DNA of 5,002 nt from an uncultured Actinomycetes bacterium. Its GTDB lineage: Bacteria; Actinomycetota; Actinomycetes; Nanopelagicales; Nanopelagicaceae. The notes beneath the pieces were generated by a model. That model had not been told where the DNA came from and searched no databases. It saw only the letters and a program-made list of their open reading frames with translations. A program made the position numbers and the translations under genes. Below, piece by piece: positions 1 to 5,002 of this stretch. The stretch's first letter is position 1. Every line of letters begins with the position of its first letter. Location: positions 1 through 5,002 of the forward strand of contig CAIZHC010000144.1 of assembly GCA_903932705.1 (NCBI GenBank), written 5' to 3'.

Positions 1-195
1 CAAATTGGCGGCTTTGATCACGAGGCGGTCAAGCGTGATTTCAATCTCGCCCCAGAGATAACTCCAATTGCAATCTTGGCCATCGGAAAGCAAGCACCTG
101 CCGATGCCCTAGGAGATCCAAAACTCGTTGAACGAGAGATCGCAGTGCGAAGTCGCCTCCCACTTGATGAGTTAATTCTCAGCGGCGCCTTGTAA
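1..195 (+). CDS. Nitroreductase family protein, C-terminal fragment
   Basis: The reading frame is open from base 1 and ends at TAA 193-195, giving the last 64 residues; the start lies outside the window. The fragment begins QIGGFDHEAV, continues through TPIAILAIGK, and ends with RSRLPLDELILSGAL. In the FMN-dependent nitroreductase fold the C-terminal part typically has a 'GGFD..AV...L' helix, a 'P.A.vaiG' strand and a terminal 'R.R.pl.e.v..g' tail, and all three are visible in that order. Members reduce nitro compounds, quinones or flavins with NAD(P)H in the cytosol, and the substrate cannot be told from this end. The following gene starts 31 bases downstream and no strong terminator separates them, so co-transcription is possible. 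The family call is fairly secure; the specific function is unknown. Confidence 0.75.
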   Translation, partial: QIGGFDHEAVKRDFNLAPEITPIAILAIGKQAPADALGDPKLVEREIAVRSRLPLDELILSGAL

Positions 196-226
196 ATCTC
201 TCAGGGAGGGCAGGTAGCCTTTTTCT

Positions 227-931
227 ATGAGAACTAAGCGCATCGCAATTGTATTTACATCGGTAGCTATCCTGGCGAGTTCAAGCTTGCCCGCTCTTGC
301 AATGGGTAGTGGAAATCCATATCAAGATGCGCAGGTTGGCCTTAATTATGTGGTTTATCAACCCAGCTACACCGCAGGACTTTCGCTCAAGAATTTTGGA
401 ATGCATAAATGTGGCGTAGGAGATTTAGCGCTTAATATCAATTATGTAAGCGGAAAAAAGAATTTTCTCCTCACTGAATCATCGGTAAACAATATTTGTC
501 CAATGAACATGATGTTGATTCGCGGTGCTACTCGAACAGTTGTTACCAAGCCTGGCGCAGGTAATTTAACCGCAACTCAAGTCGTCGTTATTAGTGTGGG
601 TATCCCACGCGCACAACTGAACAGTTTATTCGCGCACTTAGTCCCTCGCTACACAGCTCCAGGAAGCAAGGTCGTTTCACCAATTTTGGTTGATCCGACA
701 ATTGTTAAAGATGCAACGGTTTCACTCACAAATGTTGTTGTCTTTACTGTTCCAGATCCAGAAAAGTGGAGCGCTACAGTGACTGATCCAACTATCGTCT
801 CATTTACACCTGGCGGAAATCAGGGAACTTATACAACTAATCCCGGACTTAAGCCTTTGAAGAAGGGCTCAACTACCGTGACTCTAAATCACGATGGAAC
901 GCTCATTACCTTCAGCGTTACCGTTTACTAA
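227..931 (+). CDS. Secreted two-part protein with C-terminal Ig-like segment, function unknown
   Basis: The product has 234 residues. Residues 1-25 form a classical Sec signal peptide: basic MRTKR, a hydrophobic core, then SLPALA followed by M26 as the likely signal peptidase I site. There is no lipobox cysteine and no later membrane segment or sortase motif, so free export is predicted. Residues about 30-145 form a beta-rich N-terminal part with two cysteines, C62 and C91, the only ones in the mature protein and a plausible disulfide. Residues about 150-234 look like a bacterial Ig-like or chagasin-like beta sandwich: 'VFTVPDPEKW', 'DPTIVSFTPGG', 'TTNPGLKPLKKGSTTVTL' and a terminal 'FSVTVY' strand. 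The chagasin NPTTG loop is absent, so protease inhibition should not be assumed. An in-frame TAG at 215-217 excludes a longer start. The nearest purine-rich SD (AGGGAGG, about 203-209) lies a rather long 17 bases upstream. I do not recognise a named family. Confidence 0.8.
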   Translation: MRTKRIAIVFTSVAILASSSLPALAMGSGNPYQDAQVGLNYVVYQPSYTAGLSLKNFGMHKCGVGDLALNINYVSGKKNFLLTESSVNNICPMNMMLIRGATRTVVTKPGAGNLTATQVVVISVGIPRAQLNSLFAHLVPRYTAPGSKVVSPILVDPTIVKDATVSLTNVVVFTVPDPEKWSATVTDPTIVSFTPGGNQGTYTTNPGLKPLKKGSTTVTLNHDGTLITFSVTVY

Positions 932-944
932 TTTACATTGATTG

Positions 945-1628
945 TTAGGGCAGAATATTTACTGCTCTAGCAATTACCAACCCCACTGTTACGAGTGAAG
1001 TCGCGCTCTGCACCATCATCAGCATCTTTGCCCAGCGCGTAAGTGGCATGACATCAGTTGGGCTAAATGCACTCGCATTTGTATACGAGGTGAATAAGTA
1101 GTCGAAGTAGGTAGGTTTCCAGTCAGGTGGAGAAAACTTTGAATCTGTCATCTGCGGAAATAGAAAATCCGGATATGGGTCAAATGCTTCAGCTCGCGCG
1201 CCGGGACCTCCACGATCAAATTCCCAGTACCAAAGGCTGAAGACAACCATGTTCGTTAACCAGACTGATCCGCCAAATGCCAACAAACTTGCAGGGCTTT
1301 TAATAGTTCCATCTATCAAACGCTGTAAGAGATGAATCGCAGAGGCGATATTGCTGGTCGTCATTACCCCGGTTAGGGCAATTCCGGTCCACCAAGTCGA
1401 TCTGCGGTGCTTAGAAATCCGTCCCGGGCTTATTACAAAGAGGGCGAGGGCGAGTAATCCTTCAAGTGCACAGATCTCTGGTTGACTCTTCAGGGAGAGG
1501 CTCTTTGGGAGCAGGTATTGCAGAACAATGACTACAGTCACTACGAAGGTGACTGGCCAGCGACGTTCACCCTCATGGGGCCGGTGCCAGTGAGGCAATT
1601 CAGAGAGATTTATATTGGAAGGCCTCAT
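945..1628 (-). CDS. Multi-spanning membrane protein with channel-like C-terminal module
   Basis: The product has 227 residues and about five predicted membrane helices, near residues 24-41, 52-69, 79-103, 113-136 and 202-224. The cytoplasmic-looking N-terminus is rich in His and Arg. Between the last two helices lies a polar loop (about 137-200) with WYWEFDRGGP, DFLFPQM and then FTSYTNASAFSPTDVMPLTR. I recall this block as strongly conserved in uncharacterised actinobacterial membrane proteins. The order 'FDYLFTSYTN' (pore-helix-like), 'AFSPTDVMPLT' (in place of TVGYGD.P) and a final helix ending in 'ARAVNI' resembles the two-helix potassium channel unit, but the filter glycines are missing, so ion conduction is not established. 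The start at 1628 is supported by AAGGA on the minus strand (complement of 1636-1640), 7 bases upstream. It converges on the secreted-protein gene with 13 bases between stops and diverges from the tRNA genes. Function unknown. Confidence 0.85.
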   Translation of the reverse strand: MRPSNINLSELPHWHRPHEGERRWPVTFVVTVVIVLQYLLPKSLSLKSQPEICALEGLLALALFVISPGRISKHRRSTWWTGIALTGVMTTSNIASAIHLLQRLIDGTIKSPASLLAFGGSVWLTNMVVFSLWYWEFDRGGPGARAEAFDPYPDFLFPQMTDSKFSPPDWKPTYFDYLFTSYTNASAFSPTDVMPLTRWAKMLMMVQSATSLVTVGLVIARAVNILP

Positions 1629-1720
1629 AACGCCATCCTTGCGAATCTCTGCCCTGGGTACAACCTTTTTATGATTTCTCCCGAGATACCCAATGGCTGT
1701 AACCTTGCGGGCGCAGGTCC
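1629..1720. promoter_or_regulatory. Divergent spacer: promoters for membrane-protein gene (-) and tRNA-Thr (+)
   Basis: These 92 bases separate the membrane-protein start from the first tRNA, so they should hold two opposing promoters. The SD of the minus-strand gene occupies 1636-1640. On the plus strand, TATGAT at 1670-1675 and TAACCT at 1700-1705 both fit a TANNNT -10 element. TAACCT would start transcription roughly 9 bases before the tRNA. Neither has a convincing TTGACA-like -35 at 16-18 bases, so the exact promoter is left open. The role is inferred from position; the elements are only weakly supported. Confidence 0.4.
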
Positions 1721-1793
1721 GCCCCCTTAGCTCAGTCGGTAGAGTGCTTCCATGGTAAGGAAGAGGTCATCGGTTCGATTCCGATAGGGGGCT
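1721..1793 (+). tRNA. tRNA-Thr (anticodon GGT)
   Basis: All four arms can be drawn. The acceptor stem GCCCCCT (1721-1727) pairs fully with AGGGGGC (1786-1792), with discriminator T1793. The D arm is GCTC/GAGT. The anticodon stem CTTCC (1747-1751) pairs with GGAAG (1759-1763) around the loop ATGGTAA, placing anticodon GGT at 1754-1756, which reads ACC and ACT. The T arm ATCGG/CCGAT encloses TTCGATT. The 3' CCA is not encoded, so it must be added by the CCA-adding enzyme, unlike the next tRNA. It lies 13 bases before tRNA-Met and probably shares its transcript. Confidence 0.96.
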
Positions 1794-1806
1794 CGAAAAT
1801 TCCCTT

Positions 1807-1883
1807 GGCGGGGTAGCTCAGCTTGGTAGAGCATGCGGCTCATAATCGCAGTGTCGCCGGTTCAAGTCCGGCCTCCGCTACCA
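1807..1883 (+). tRNA. tRNA-Met (anticodon CAT), elongator type
   Basis: The acceptor stem GGCGGGG (1807-1813) pairs with CTCCGCT (1873-1879), including two G-U pairs, followed by discriminator A1880 and an encoded CCA (1881-1883). The anticodon stem TGCGG (1834-1838) pairs with TCGCA (1846-1850) around CTCATAA, giving CAT at 1841-1843. The T arm is GCCGG/CCGGC around TTCAAGT. The first acceptor position is paired, and the anticodon stem lacks the three consecutive G-C pairs of an initiator, so elongator Met is preferred. A CAT anticodon could also belong to a lysidine-modified tRNA-Ile2, but the Thr-Met-rpmG order typical of Actinobacteria argues for Met. Confidence 0.94.
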
Positions 1884-2006
1884 ATTTCTCGCTCAATTTT
1901 CTCTTCAGTGTGCATGAGATGAGCGTGATTTAGACGAATAGAGAGGGATGAAGTAGCCTTCACCTCTTACGTTTCAGTAGTACTTTCAGAAAAAAGGAGC
2001 ACGACC
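1884..2006 (+). promoter_or_regulatory. rpmG leader / spacer with RBS
   Basis: This 123-base stretch between tRNA-Met and rpmG must carry the 3' processing or termination site of the tRNAs and the leader of the ribosomal-protein operon. A strong SD, AAGGAG (1994-1999), sits 7 bases before the rpmG ATG and is the clearest ribosome binding site of the whole downstream operon. A bulged hairpin lies at 1942-1967 and is listed separately. TACTTT at 1981-1986 has a TANNNT shape, with TTCACC 16 bases upstream, but a start there would leave almost no leader, so I do not call a specific promoter. Confidence 0.45.
1942..1967 (+). other. Bulged stem-loop in rpmG leader
   Basis: AGAGG (1942-1946) pairs with CCTCT (1963-1967), and TGAAG (1949-1953) pairs with CTTCA (1958-1962). 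A 2-base GA bulge lies on the 5' side and TAGC forms the loop, so there are ten perfect pairs. No T-run follows, so it is not a standard intrinsic terminator. It could be a processing or stability hairpin between the tRNAs and rpmG, or a chance palindrome. The pairing is seen directly; the role is unknown. Confidence 0.4.
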
Positions 2007-2177
2007 ATGGCAAGCAAGAGCGCGGATGTCCGCCCTAAGATCACTATGGCCTGTGTTGAGTGCAAAGAACGTAACTACATCACAAAGAAGAATCGTCGTA
2101 ACGACCCAGATCGCCTTGAGCTCAAGAAGTTCTGCCCACGTTGCAAACTTTCAACGGTTCACCGCGAAACCCGTTAA
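2007..2177 (+). CDS. rpmG: 50S ribosomal protein L33, zinc-binding (C+) form
   Basis: The product has 56 residues, beginning [19 protein letters not shown] and ending LSTVHRETR, a typical length for bacterial L33. L33 binds 23S rRNA near the E site of the large subunit. Two CxxC pairs, C16/C19 and C43/C46, form the four-cysteine zinc ribbon of the C+ type; in many bacteria a cysteine-less C- paralogue replaces this form under zinc limitation. [23 protein letters not shown] is split here as [12 protein letters not shown] and LELKKFCP, both characteristic L33 blocks. The SD AAGGAG at 1994-1999 fixes the start. It is the first gene of the apparent rpmG-hadA-hadB-glycosyltransferase-murB run, with only 3 bases to the next ATG. 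No Zur box was recognised upstream. Confidence 0.97.
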   Translation: MASKSADVRPKITMACVECKERNYITKKNRRNDPDRLELKKFCPRCKLSTVHRETR

Positions 2178-2180
2178 TTA

Positions 2181-2564
2181 ATGCTTAACCCCGACCTCGT
2201 CGGGCGTACCTTCCCAGGTACCAAGAGCACGACTATCACCCAAGAATCAATTGCGGCATTTGCCCTTGCCTTGGGAGAACCAAATACTGATATCGCTCCG
2301 CCTACCTTTGCAATAACAATTTCACTCGAGCAATCACAATCTGTTCTCGTGGACTCTGGCTTGGATTGGTCGCGCGTGGTCCACGGCGATCAACGTTTCT
2401 TAATTAATAAGCCTTTACAGGCAGGCGCCGAAATCACATGTAACTCCACAATCGAGAGCGCTCGCTCAATGGGTGGAAATGAAATCATTACAGTCCGTTC
2501 AGATTTAATTGAATCAGGTGAGGTTGCAGTTTCCAGTTGGTCGACCTTGGTGTTTAGAGCATGA
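2181..2564 (+). CDS. HadA-like MaoC N-terminal dehydratase subunit, shortened
   Basis: The product has 127 residues with a single hot-dog fold of the FAS1-like/MaoC N-terminal type. Recognisable blocks are 'LVGRTFPGT' at the N-terminus, 'IAPPTFAI' near 38-45, 'WSRVVHGDQRF' near 63-73, 'KPLQAGAEI' near 76-84, 'SMGGNEIITVRSDL' and a terminal 'WSTLVFRA'. In mycobacterial HadAB the A subunit lacks catalytic residues and shapes the acyl-binding groove, while HadB carries the Asp-His dyad; the same split is seen here. The pair would dehydrate (R)-3-hydroxyacyl thioesters. The substrate is unknown, since mycolate synthesis is not expected in this lineage. Family members run about 145-158 residues. 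The missing length lies mainly between GEPN and IAPPTF, where relatives carry a longer 'NP.YTDPEAA' segment. There is no SD; the ATG lies 3 bases after the rpmG stop, suggesting coupling, and the gene overlaps the next by 4 bases. Confidence 0.85.
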   Translation: MLNPDLVGRTFPGTKSTTITQESIAAFALALGEPNTDIAPPTFAITISLEQSQSVLVDSGLDWSRVVHGDQRFLINKPLQAGAEITCNSTIESARSMGGNEIITVRSDLIESGEVAVSSWSTLVFRA

Positions 2565-2962
2565 GTATCTTAGTTACTGGAAGCGAGATTCCAGCTAAAA
2601 CATTTTTAATCAATCGCGCGGCACTTGTGCAATACGCAAATGCCAGTGGAGATCAGAATCCAATTCACCAGAATGAAGAGTTCGCAAAATCTGTGGGACT
2701 CGAAAACGTTATTGCTCACGGCATGTACACCATGGGACTCGTTGGTCAATATGTCGCGGAAATCGCTGGCGGGAGCTCCAAAGTTCAAGATTTCTCAGCT
2801 CGCTTCACCAAACCAGTTGTAGTTCCAGCCGGGGTGGATGTTGAACTCGTTGTGAGTGCGGTTGTCGGAGAAGTTACTGATGCAACTGCAAAGTTAGAAA
2901 TCACAGCTACCTGTAACGAGGTAAAAGTCCTAGGAATGACTAAAGCCGTCATATTGCTATGA
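2561..2962 (+). CDS. HadB-like MaoC family (R)-hydroxyacyl dehydratase, catalytic subunit
   Basis: The product has 133 residues forming a MaoC/hydratase-2 hot-dog domain. The signature 'YANASGDQNPIHQNEEFA' (about 25-42) includes the catalytic dyad D31 and H36 with N33, followed by 'VIAHGMYTMGL' (50-60) on the central helix and 'ARFTKPVVVPAG', then a terminal 'VKVLGMTKAVILL' strand. The reaction is reversible hydration/dehydration of trans-2-enoyl and (R)-3-hydroxyacyl thioesters. An obligate heterodimer with the preceding HadA-like product is likely, because that partner has no dyad and the two genes overlap as ATGA (2561-2564). It overlaps the following gene by the same ATGA arrangement (2959-2962), so translation is probably coupled along the run. 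The family is secure; physiological substrate (fatty-acid elongation, envelope lipid or degradation) is not determined. Confidence 0.92.
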   Translation: MSILVTGSEIPAKTFLINRAALVQYANASGDQNPIHQNEEFAKSVGLENVIAHGMYTMGLVGQYVAEIAGGSSKVQDFSARFTKPVVVPAGVDVELVVSAVVGEVTDATAKLEITATCNEVKVLGMTKAVILL

Positions 2963-3861
2963 GCGCCCCCGAGGTTGTAGTCGAACTAGCAAGAGCGCGA
3001 TTAGCCGCACGCGCGGCGAAGGATTGGGCGCTTGCCGATCAATTGAGAAATCAAATTGCAGAACTTGGTTTTGAAGTTCTAGATGTTGCAGATGGCTTTG
3101 AATTTAAACTCAAATCTCCATTTCCAATTGTCTCGCGTATTGGAGATCTCCGTAAGTTCACGGACAAGACCTTCCCGAGCGCCATAGGGTTGATTGCGGA
3201 TGGATTTATAGAAGATTTAAATATTTCAATCAAGGCCATTAAAGAGTTTGCTCCACGCGATTGTGCAATCTTGGTAGTTATCTCCGGTAAGCCTGAAACT
3301 CTTGATATCGCCTCTCAACTTGATGAACGCACTTTCATCACTCAAGTACAGGACGGCGCAGGTTGGGCAGAGGCAGCCAATGCGCTCCTTAAATTCTCAC
3401 CCGCCCCCTTCCTCATCATCATGGATCCATCCACTCATCTCTTGGGTGATGCTGTTACGCCAACTCTTAGATTGCTTGAAACAGGGGAGTGGGCTGCTGC
3501 TGGATGGCGCGGGGGTTTGGTCAACATTGAAGATGATTGGCGTAGCGTTGAAGACAAGGGAGCAGGAGAAGTCGATGTTCTCTTCAGTTATTTCCTCGCA
3601 CTCAATCGCGAATCTGCAATCGAGTGCGGTGGTTTTAACAATCGCGCGATTTATTATCGAAATGCCGATATTGAATTTTCACTCCGCTTACGCCAGGCCC
3701 GTGGCAATCTTGTTCAGTTGGATTTGCCGCTTGAGCAGGCAAGACATCATGGCTATTACGACACCGATCCGGCTTTTCGAGATGAGCAGTCTAAGAAGAA
3801 TTACGATCGAATTTTAGATCGCTTCCGCGGTAAGAATGAGATATTGGTAGCCCGACGCTAG
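2959..3861 (+). CDS. Putative family 2 glycosyltransferase with CysS-like N-terminal segment
   Basis: The product has 300 residues. Residues about 5-52 read like the C-terminal helical end of cysteinyl-tRNA synthetase: 'LARARLAARAAKDWALADQL' followed by 'RNQIAELGFEVLDVADGFEF', matching the CysS pattern 'R..AR..KD...AD.iR..l...G....D...G..w'. From about 74 a GT-A-like part begins: a strand-helix-strand start (SAIGLIADGF..., AILVVISG), 'FLIIMDPSTHLL' (151-162) where family 2 enzymes carry their DxD-like metal site, 'LALNRESAIECGGF' (213-225), 'NADIEFSLRLRQARG' (235-249) with D237 as a candidate acceptor-side residue, and a basic tail 'KKNYDRILDRFRG'. D156 lacks the usual second Asp, so metal binding may be atypical. 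No signal peptide or membrane helix is visible, so it is cytosolic or peripheral. Placement between hadB and murB suggests an envelope glycan role (inference). The start overlaps hadB as ATGA. Donor and acceptor are unknown. Confidence 0.72.
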   Translation: MSAPEVVVELARARLAARAAKDWALADQLRNQIAELGFEVLDVADGFEFKLKSPFPIVSRIGDLRKFTDKTFPSAIGLIADGFIEDLNISIKAIKEFAPRDCAILVVISGKPETLDIASQLDERTFITQVQDGAGWAEAANALLKFSPAPFLIIMDPSTHLLGDAVTPTLRLLETGEWAAAGWRGGLVNIEDDWRSVEDKGAGEVDVLFSYFLALNRESAIECGGFNNRAIYYRNADIEFSLRLRQARGNLVQLDLPLEQARHHGYYDTDPAFRDEQSKKNYDRILDRFRGKNEILVARR

Positions 3862-3870
3862 CCTTTACCC

Positions 3871-4890
3871 ATGACCAACCTCTCTGAACTCACGACCTTG
3901 CATGTTGGTGGTCCGGCGCGCAAAGTAGTTCGGGCAGCAACTGAGGAGCATTTGATTGCAGAAATTAAATCTGCAGATGATTCCAGAACTCCACTTCTAG
4001 TAATTGGTGGCGGTTCAAATATCTTGGTCGGAGACTCGGGTTTTGAAGGCACGGTTATTGTTGTTGAAACCAATGGGAATTCTTATGAAATCGATGCGTG
4101 TAGCGGGGGAATGTTGCAGGTCGCTGCAGGAGTTGATTGGGATGAGTTCGTCGCCTTTACTCTCGAAAAGAATTTGGCGAATTTGGAATCCTTAAGCGGA
4201 ATCCCGGGAACAGTAGGCGCAGCTCCGATTCAAAACATTGGCGCATATGGACACGATGTCTCTGAAGTTATTGCTCGCGTGCGAACCTATGATCGCAAAG
4301 AGCAAGCCATCAAGACTTTTACGGCAGATCAATGTGAATTTGGGTATCGCGATTCCATTTTCAAGCGCGAGAAAGATCGTTATGTAGTTCTTGACGTAAC
4401 TTTCCAACTTCGTCGTGGTGAGTTCTCCCTTCCCATTAAATATATCGAGTTGGCCGACGCCCTCGGCGTGGAGTTGGAAGCAAAAGTTCCGACCCAAGAG
4501 TTGCGTGCCGCAGTTCTTGCGCTTCGCGATAAAAAAGGCATGCTCTACGGAGAGAGTACTCAAAACTGGTCCGCGGGATCCTTCTTCGTAAATCCAATCG
4601 TTTCGAGAGAAATTTCAGCAACGCTCCCTGAAGATGCTCCACGCTGGCCGCAGGCAGACGGTTCAATTAAGACTTCTGCTGCTTGGTTAATGGAGCGCGC
4701 TGGAGTGAGTAAAGGTGAAACCCTCAGCGGTGCAAAAATTTCAGATAAGCATGTTCTCGCACTTACAAATGCTGGAGACGCTTCTGCCTTAGACATTCTT
4801 GAACTGGCACGAAGCGCGCGCACAAGGGTCTATGAGAAGTTTGGAATTACTTTAGAACCAGAGGTGAGATTTGTTGGGGTTGCTCTTTAA
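3871..4890 (+). CDS. murB: UDP-N-acetylenolpyruvoylglucosamine reductase
   Basis: The product has 339 residues, close to the 342 of E. coli MurB. It reduces UDP-GlcNAc-enolpyruvate to UDP-MurNAc with NADPH and FAD, the second committed step of peptidoglycan synthesis, in the cytosol. The N-terminal FAD-binding part has TTLHVGGPA (8-16), GGGSNILV (46-53) and [19 protein letters not shown] (109-127). YRDSIFK (159-165) is the type I (E. coli-like) loop with R160. The proton-donating serine is S237 in [10 protein letters not shown]. The C-terminal domain carries AWLMERAG and ends with LEPEVRF (328-334), whose conserved glutamate completes the active site. All key residues are present and the gene is intact. 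ATG 3871 is 9 bases after the glycosyltransferase stop, has no evident SD and gives the expected N-terminus. Its stop overlaps that of the convergent aminotransferase gene. Confidence 0.97.
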   Translation: MTNLSELTTLHVGGPARKVVRAATEEHLIAEIKSADDSRTPLLVIGGGSNILVGDSGFEGTVIVVETNGNSYEIDACSGGMLQVAAGVDWDEFVAFTLEKNLANLESLSGIPGTVGAAPIQNIGAYGHDVSEVIARVRTYDRKEQAIKTFTADQCEFGYRDSIFKREKDRYVVLDVTFQLRRGEFSLPIKYIELADALGVELEAKVPTQELRAAVLALRDKKGMLYGESTQNWSAGSFFVNPIVSREISATLPEDAPRWPQADGSIKTSAAWLMERAGVSKGETLSGAKISDKHVLALTNAGDASALDILELARSARTRVYEKFGITLEPEVRFVGVAL

Positions 4891-5002
4891 ATAGCTTCTG
4901 ATAACAACTTCTTAACGCGGGCAATTCCCTCAACGATGTCCGCATCGCTTAGGGCATATGAGAAGCGCAAATATCCAGAAGGACCAAATGCTTCGCCTGG
5001 AA
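4887..5002 (-). CDS. Class I/II aminotransferase (aspartate/aromatic type), C-terminal fragment
   Basis: On the minus strand the last 37 residues are visible, from [16 protein letters not shown] to the end LLSEAI, stopping at TAA (complement of 4887-4889); the rest lies beyond the window. 'PG..FG..G..R.SYA' is the C-terminal signature of fold-type I PLP aminotransferases, and the arginine in YLRFSYA corresponds to the one that binds the substrate alpha-carboxylate. An aspartate aminotransferase gene next to murB, upstream of secE-nusG, is common in Actinobacteria, which supports that specificity, although this fragment alone cannot prove it. It converges on murB with a 4-base overlap of the coding ends. 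Confidence 0.85.
   Translation of the reverse strand, partial: PGEAFGPSGYLRFSYALSDADIVEGIARVKKLLSEAI

Noticed and set aside
207..224. Intrinsic terminator after the nitroreductase gene
   Set aside because: The stem has only three firm G-C pairs plus A-T and G-U pairs, and the T-run ends two bases before the next ATG; too weak to annotate as a terminator.
227..931. Chagasin-type cysteine protease inhibitor
   Set aside because: The C-terminal half has a similar strand pattern, but the NPTTG loop and the other chagasin signature loops are missing.
932..944. Bidirectional terminator between the convergent genes
   Set aside because: Only 13 bases separate the stops and no inverted repeat with flanking T or A runs is visible.
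1482..1730. Plus-strand open frame of 82 codons running into tRNA-Thr
   Set aside because: It lies antisense to the N-terminus of the membrane-protein gene, ends inside the tRNA, and its translation shows no domain or credible composition.
1807..1883. Initiator tRNA-fMet
   Set aside because: The first acceptor position is paired and the anticodon stem lacks the three consecutive G-C pairs of initiators.
2181..2962. Mycolic-acid dehydratase assignment (hadA/hadB symbols)
   Set aside because: The family match is good, but the locus is conserved in Actinobacteria without mycolates, so the mycobacterial gene symbols and pathway are not transferred.
3302..3817. 171-codon plus-strand frame within the glycosyltransferase gene
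   Set aside because: It is a +1 shadow of the GT frame, which carries continuous GT-A-like blocks; the alternative translation is low-complexity and Ser/Ile/Leu-rich with no motif.
4192..4823. Several minus-strand open frames opposite murB
   Set aside because: murB is a full-length, motif-complete gene here; the antisense frames overlap one another, have no SD and show no recognisable protein features.

Overview
The window looks like a piece of the chromosome of a low-GC, small-genome actinobacterium. The order tRNA-Thr, tRNA-Met, rpmG, two MaoC/hot-dog dehydratase genes, murB and an aspartate/aromatic aminotransferase is the order I know from the rpmG-murB neighbourhood of Streptomyces and related Actinobacteria. 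The base composition is near 50% GC, spacers are very short, and several genes overlap. That suggests a streamlined freshwater or marine lineage of the Nanopelagicales (acI) type. The lineage is inferred from gene order and composition, not from a database match.

Layout. Positions 1-195 hold the C-terminal end of a nitroreductase-like protein. Next comes a gene for a secreted two-part protein of unknown function (227-931). It converges on a minus-strand gene for a five-helix membrane protein (945-1628) whose C-terminus resembles a degenerate ion-channel pore module. A 92-base divergent spacer follows, then tRNA-Thr(GGT) and tRNA-Met(CAT). A 123-base leader with a bulged hairpin precedes rpmG (2007-2177), a 56-residue zinc-ribbon ribosomal protein. 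The plus strand then runs almost without gaps: hadA-like (2181-2564), hadB-like (2561-2962), a putative glycosyltransferase with a cysteinyl-tRNA-synthetase-like N-terminal segment (2959-3861), and murB (3871-4890). The 3' end of a class I aminotransferase enters from the minus strand and shares its stop region with murB.

How the genes fit together. rpmG through murB reads as one transcription unit with translational coupling: a 3-base gap, two ATGA overlaps and a 9-base gap, with no clear Shine-Dalgarno after the one before rpmG. It joins a ribosomal protein, a probable heterodimeric (R)-hydroxyacyl dehydratase, a putative sugar transferase and an essential peptidoglycan enzyme, so it couples translation capacity with envelope synthesis. 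I see no mobile element, CRISPR array, rRNA or origin. The least ordinary item is the glycosyltransferase with its CysS-like N-terminal module. The loop deletion in the HadA-like subunit and the channel-like membrane protein come next.
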